From Alteromonas sp. KUL106 (GTDB lineage Bacteria > Pseudomonadota > Gammaproteobacteria > Enterobacterales > Alteromonadaceae), in assembly GCF_009811415.1 (NCBI RefSeq), contig NZ_BLIG01000024.1, positions 124,001-188,000 on the forward strand: DNA of 64,000 bases, given 5' to 3'. Each line of letters opens with the position of its first letter. Position 1 is the stretch's first letter. Below, one piece after another: positions 60,929-64,000 of this stretch. Below the pieces are notes generated by a model that was not told the origin of the DNA, searched no databases, and saw nothing but the letters and a program-made list of their open reading frames with translations. The position numbers and the translations under genes were made by a program.

Positions 60929-61621
60929 TTATTGTTCTAGTTTGAAATCTAATACTACAACCATACCTGGTTGACTAACAGGTTTACCGCCGTCAAGCTT
61001 TGGTTTGTACTTCCACTTTTTAAGTGCTTTGCGGGCAGCTCTATCAAACACCCGTTTAGGCTCTGAATCAAGAATTGTAACATCGGATACCGCCCCACTT
61101 GCACTTACCGTGAATCCAAGTTTCACCCATCCCTCTACGCCATCGCGACTTGCTTCAGGAGGATACGTGGGGTCAACCCGGAACTGCGGTGTTGCCTGCA
61201 TGTCACCTTGCGCACCATTAAGGTTAATAGACAGGTTGAGTGCCGTGTTAGGGACGTGGTTTTGAATGTTGAAATCACCCGGGCCATCGTTGGGCTCGGG
61301 GTCAATATCGACAACCTTTTGAGGAGGCGTTTTAATTACCTGCTTTATCGGCTCGATGGGCTTTTTAGTGATGGTTCGCTCATCTTCAGGCTGGTAAATA
61401 ATGGGGTCGAAGAGTACCGGCGGTGCATCACTTATCAATACCCTGTCTTGCTTGATAAGCGCAGCCATCAATACGAACAGCCCCACCGTAACGACGCCAC
61501 CTGCGATAGCAATGGTGGCAGCGTTAATAGCGCGTTGTAGTATGGGCGCTTTCTCAAATGGTAGCGCAACCTGTTGAACCAGGTCCTGTGGACGTGAGCT
61601 TGGTAGAATTACTGTTGACAT
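60929..61621 (-). CDS. TonB family energy-transducing protein
   Basis: A 230-residue TonB-like protein. The N-terminal part (about 1-30) is cytoplasmic. A single transmembrane helix (about 36-58, TIAIAGGVVTVGLFVLMAAL) is followed by a Lys/Pro-rich periplasmic linker. The C-terminal TonB domain (about 150-230) has RVDPTYPPEASRDGVEGWVKLGF and ARKALKKWKYKP. It links the ExbB/ExbD motor to outer-membrane receptors. The ORF is open from 61714, but I place the start at 61621 because AGGGGGAA precedes it and MSTVILPSS is a natural N-terminus. exbB and exbD are not adjacent. First gene of the sigma-factor operon. Confidence 0.88.
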   Translation of the reverse strand: MSTVILPSSRPQDLVQQVALPFEKAPILQRAINAATIAIAGGVVTVGLFVLMAALIKQDRVLISDAPPVLFDPIIYQPEDERTITKKPIEPIKQVIKTPPQKVVDIDPEPNDGPGDFNIQNHVPNTALNLSINLNGAQGDMQATPQFRVDPTYPPEASRDGVEGWVKLGFTVSASGAVSDVTILDSEPKRVFDRAARKALKKWKYKPKLDGGKPVSQPGMVVVLDFKLEQ

Positions 61622-61720
61622 AATGTTCCCCCTTTTTTCTACTAAACGGGCGAACTCAGAGAAAGGGGTGAAAAAAATTCGACGTTTTACGCTTTCCATC
61701 AATAGTGGTAGCAAAAACGT

Positions 61721-61891
61721 CTATCTATTTTGATTACTCGGTTTTTCGCCTTCTCGCACATGTTTGGCAGAAGTGTGTTTGTTGCTATCGTCCTGACGTT
61801 TATTTAATTTGGCTGCTGCCATAAAGCCAATAATAAAAATGGCGAAAATAACCACGCCAACCCAAATCAAAACATTAAAAAGAAAGTCCAT
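61721..61891 (-). CDS. 56-residue single-pass membrane protein
   Basis: An ORF of 57 codons including stop, with an ATG at 61889-61891 preceded by AGGGA at good spacing. The N-terminal half is one hydrophobic helix (about residues 2-26, rich in Val, Ile, Phe and Ala). The C-terminal half is hydrophilic and Lys/Asn/Asp-rich. It is unrecognised and of unknown function. It lies 99 nt upstream of the TonB-like gene on the same strand and could be part of that transcript. The evidence for expression is only the ribosome-binding site and the regular membrane-protein pattern. Confidence 0.55.
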   Translation of the reverse strand: MDFLFNVLIWVGVVIFAIFIIGFMAAAKLNKRQDDSNKHTSAKHVREGEKPSNQNR

Positions 61892-61981
61892 ATCATTCCC
61901 TAATCACATTTTCGTGAAATAACTGTAACATTTATTTGATGAAGCAAACTAAATGGATCAACAAGTCAGTCACCCATATAA

Positions 61982-62704
61982 TTAAGCCGTTGCATCTGCA
62001 GCCTTTATTTCTGTTTCTTCACTCATTTCGTGAAGCGATATTTTGTGTTCTTGTAATGTGATCTGAGCATTAGATACATTTTTAATTAATAACCATGTGA
62101 CCAGAGCCAAAGGAATGGAAATAACTTCTGAGGCCTGTGAGACTAAGTTTACATTCATTATTTCTGATATTTCTTCAGCCTTTCTGGACATCCGAAAAAC
62201 GGCCTGGCCAAGCATGCTGTTTGCAATCCAGAAAAACCACCAAATGCCTAAAATTACACTGACTTTTTCTGTCTGCCAATTCGTTGGGTCTTGGCTAGCC
62301 TGCCAAATTTCTTTCATCGCTTGGTAGGGCTTAAATAGCGATAGAATGGGAATAAAATAAAAACCTATCGACCACGCTGGCGTGAAAGCCATGTCTTTAG
62401 CGCCTAAATACCGCACATTTTGATTTGATTGATAAATCCATCTTAAAATTAATACGCCAGAAACGATAAACACGCCAAGGTAAGAAAAAGCAATAACGGC
62501 TTGCCTCATGTCATTAGCTTCTGCATCGGCCACCGCCATTTCTTGGCTAAAGTAAACACCGTTTTGAAAATCGGTTAAAAGCTGATATTCCATTAAATTA
62601 GAGCCGATAGCGACGAATGCCAGAAGAACCTGAAAACTCAGAAAATACTTTATCCATGGCATAAGGCGACTGGGGTCTTTGAACTCTACTTGTTTGTCTG
62701 ACAT
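61982..62704 (-). CDS. DUF4328 domain-containing membrane protein
   Basis: A 240-residue membrane protein with about five transmembrane segments. The DUF4328 pattern is visible in FSYLGVFIVSGVLILRWIYQSNQNVRYLGA and FTPAWSIGFYFIPILSLFKPYQAMKEIWQAS. Function of the family is unknown. The tail ends in a Glu/Ala-rich cytoplasmic segment. It lies upstream of the small membrane protein and the TonB/sigma operon with a 90-nt gap. Co-transcription is possible, but no direct sign of it is seen. Confidence 0.85.
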   Translation of the reverse strand: MSDKQVEFKDPSRLMPWIKYFLSFQVLLAFVAIGSNLMEYQLLTDFQNGVYFSQEMAVADAEANDMRQAVIAFSYLGVFIVSGVLILRWIYQSNQNVRYLGAKDMAFTPAWSIGFYFIPILSLFKPYQAMKEIWQASQDPTNWQTEKVSVILGIWWFFWIANSMLGQAVFRMSRKAEEISEIMNVNLVSQASEVISIPLALVTWLLIKNVSNAQITLQEHKISLHEMSEETEIKAADATA

Positions 62705-62837
62705 TTCTATTTACTACCTTACATCTTTGCCGCGCTGCCAAGCTTATCTCTGTGCTTTTATCGAGGCTGTTGTTTATGTTTATTATTCGAGAGCTTCTTT
62801 TATCATGCCCAAAGCGGGTTTATTCACTACCTGGCTT

Positions 62838-63887
62838 TTACCTGAGCTTATTCTCCAAGAGCTCTTGAAACGGCTTTGGCATAACGTTACGGGTTTTGCG
62901 CGTAATCTTAACTTCATTTTTTTGCCACCATATACCTAGATACACCACGCCCAAACCAATAGCCGTTAACGCAACAGGGAAAAGCCAACTGTCTTTAAAC
63001 ACATTAGAGGCTAAGTGGCCTAAATAGAAACAACTGCCCAGCGCACCAAATATTACAAATACTTTTCGAACCAATAATGCGCCTAGCCCGACCATGACAA
63101 GGTTTATACAGAAATAGAAAAACTTTGAGAGTTCACTGTCAGAGTGTTGGCTGGTAAGCCCACCCCAAAAAGCAATAACGCCGAATAAATACAACCAAAA
63201 TGCGTAGTCAGCGGTGTGCCTTGACCGCAAATCAACCCAAAAAGCCAGCAAGGTCATAACTAGGCCAAAGTACATGGACACTTGTGCCCGAAATTCCCAT
63301 GTGTATGAATTCCACATATCGTCTTGGTCAATGATGAGCTCGACAGCATCCATACTGATGTACCACAGTGTTACTGCAATGGGCATTATCAAGAACGGAT
63401 ACTTATAGCGCCAAGCTACGATCAAGCCGGTCGCCAATGTGCCAAGTTCCATATACAACCACAGCCATTTAACGCGTGTATGAAACTGACGATAGACGGT
63501 ATCCTCTTCAGGCCAAAGGCCAAGCCATTGCTGAAAACCATAGATAGCAAGCGGCGTTAGACATACGACAAAGGTCGCGCAAATACCCGCGGGAATAATT
63601 AAGTTTTTGCTTGCTAAAGAGTTCGCTAGCTTTAACCCTACACCTGCGTAGAGCAATGATATGAAGATAATCCCTAGCCCGCCAAACTGTTCCCACCCCA
63701 AATTCATAAACAAGGTCATGGCGCCTATGGCAATAAGGCCGCCTAGGTAATAAAGAATATGGGTAAAGGTGAAAGCGGGAGAATGCTGGCTTTCTGCTTG
63801 AAAGAAATTGTAAAGTTCAACGCCCTGCTGTTCAGAGATGATACTCTTTGCTACTGCTTTTTGAATACTTGCTTTCGTTACTTCCAT
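62838..63887 (-). CDS. DUF2157-like multi-pass membrane protein
   Basis: A 349-residue membrane protein with roughly ten hydrophobic segments. It has a cytoplasmic N-terminal region of about 40 residues (SIISEQQGVELYNFF) and then LYYLGGLIAIGAMTLFMNLGWE, a DUF2157-like block. The C-terminal tail is basic. Function is unknown. It precedes the DUF4328 gene by 133 nt on the same strand. A promoter should lie in the final 113 bases of the window. No enzymatic motif is evident. Family assignment is from the N-terminal pattern only. Confidence 0.65.
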   Translation of the reverse strand: MEVTKASIQKAVAKSIISEQQGVELYNFFQAESQHSPAFTFTHILYYLGGLIAIGAMTLFMNLGWEQFGGLGIIFISLLYAGVGLKLANSLASKNLIIPAGICATFVVCLTPLAIYGFQQWLGLWPEEDTVYRQFHTRVKWLWLYMELGTLATGLIVAWRYKYPFLIMPIAVTLWYISMDAVELIIDQDDMWNSYTWEFRAQVSMYFGLVMTLLAFWVDLRSRHTADYAFWLYLFGVIAFWGGLTSQHSDSELSKFFYFCINLVMVGLGALLVRKVFVIFGALGSCFYLGHLASNVFKDSWLFPVALTAIGLGVVYLGIWWQKNEVKITRKTRNVMPKPFQELLENKLR

Positions 63888-64000
63888 GTACTTCTCTGAA
63901 TTCGCTTGTAGGGGTTAGAGCTTTTACTCTACTGGTTTATAGGTAAAAAGCCAGCCCGGATAAGTTACAGATTATTACTTGTCTGTTTTTCGAAAGCTTT

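Overview
The window looks like a chromosomal segment of a marine gammaproteobacterium of the Alteromonadaceae, most likely Alteromonas or a close relative. This is inferred from large TonB-dependent receptors with tryptophan-halogenase neighbours, the smc-zipA-ligA order, an msbA-lpxK-ycaR-kdsB cluster, moderate GC and overall protein style. No database search was possible. I saw no rRNA, tRNA, CRISPR array, prophage or intact insertion sequence.

Layout. 1-2450: the 5' part of a PEP-CTERM/exosortase-type acyltransferase, a small SPOUT RNA methyltransferase and a patatin-like phospholipase. 2618-16392: a probable alpha-glucan (maltodextrin/pullulan) uptake and degradation locus, all on the minus strand. 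It holds a TonB receptor, two flavin-dependent tryptophan-halogenase-family proteins, a second TonB receptor and a large lipoprotein pullulanase. Both receptor genes carry the same 14-bp LacI-type palindrome at almost the same distance from the start codon, and the same 10-nt motif just before it. 16864-18858: a soluble FIST-domain chemoreceptor. 18998-30895: the TCA-cycle block sdhCDAB, sucAB and sucCD on the minus strand, with gltA divergent.

30996-39521: mixed housekeeping genes (DUF3429, a phosphomannomutase gene, pirin, glutathionyl-hydroquinone reductase, tcdA, DUF2919, rimO). The phosphomannomutase gene is split by a perfect 38-bp tandem duplication, and a second perfect tandem duplication (52 bp) lies upstream of it. 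39666-47632: an SDR oxidoreductase, the lipid A/KDO export genes kdsB-ycaR-lpxK-msbA, comEC, and a divergent DUF2062 gene. 47821-55222: smc-zipA-ligA. 55465-59389: cysZ, a Sel1-repeat protein with a zinc-protease motif next to nlpI, and cdd.

59658-63887: a compact operon of a TonB-like protein, an ECF sigma factor and a putative anti-sigma factor. It follows a 56-aa membrane protein and two multi-pass membrane proteins (DUF4328, DUF2157-like).

The most noteworthy items are the shared operator and leader motifs of the two receptors, the split phosphomannomutase with a GTGA stop/start overlap, the NlpI-linked HExxH protein, the TonB/ECF/anti-sigma operon and the FIST chemoreceptor.
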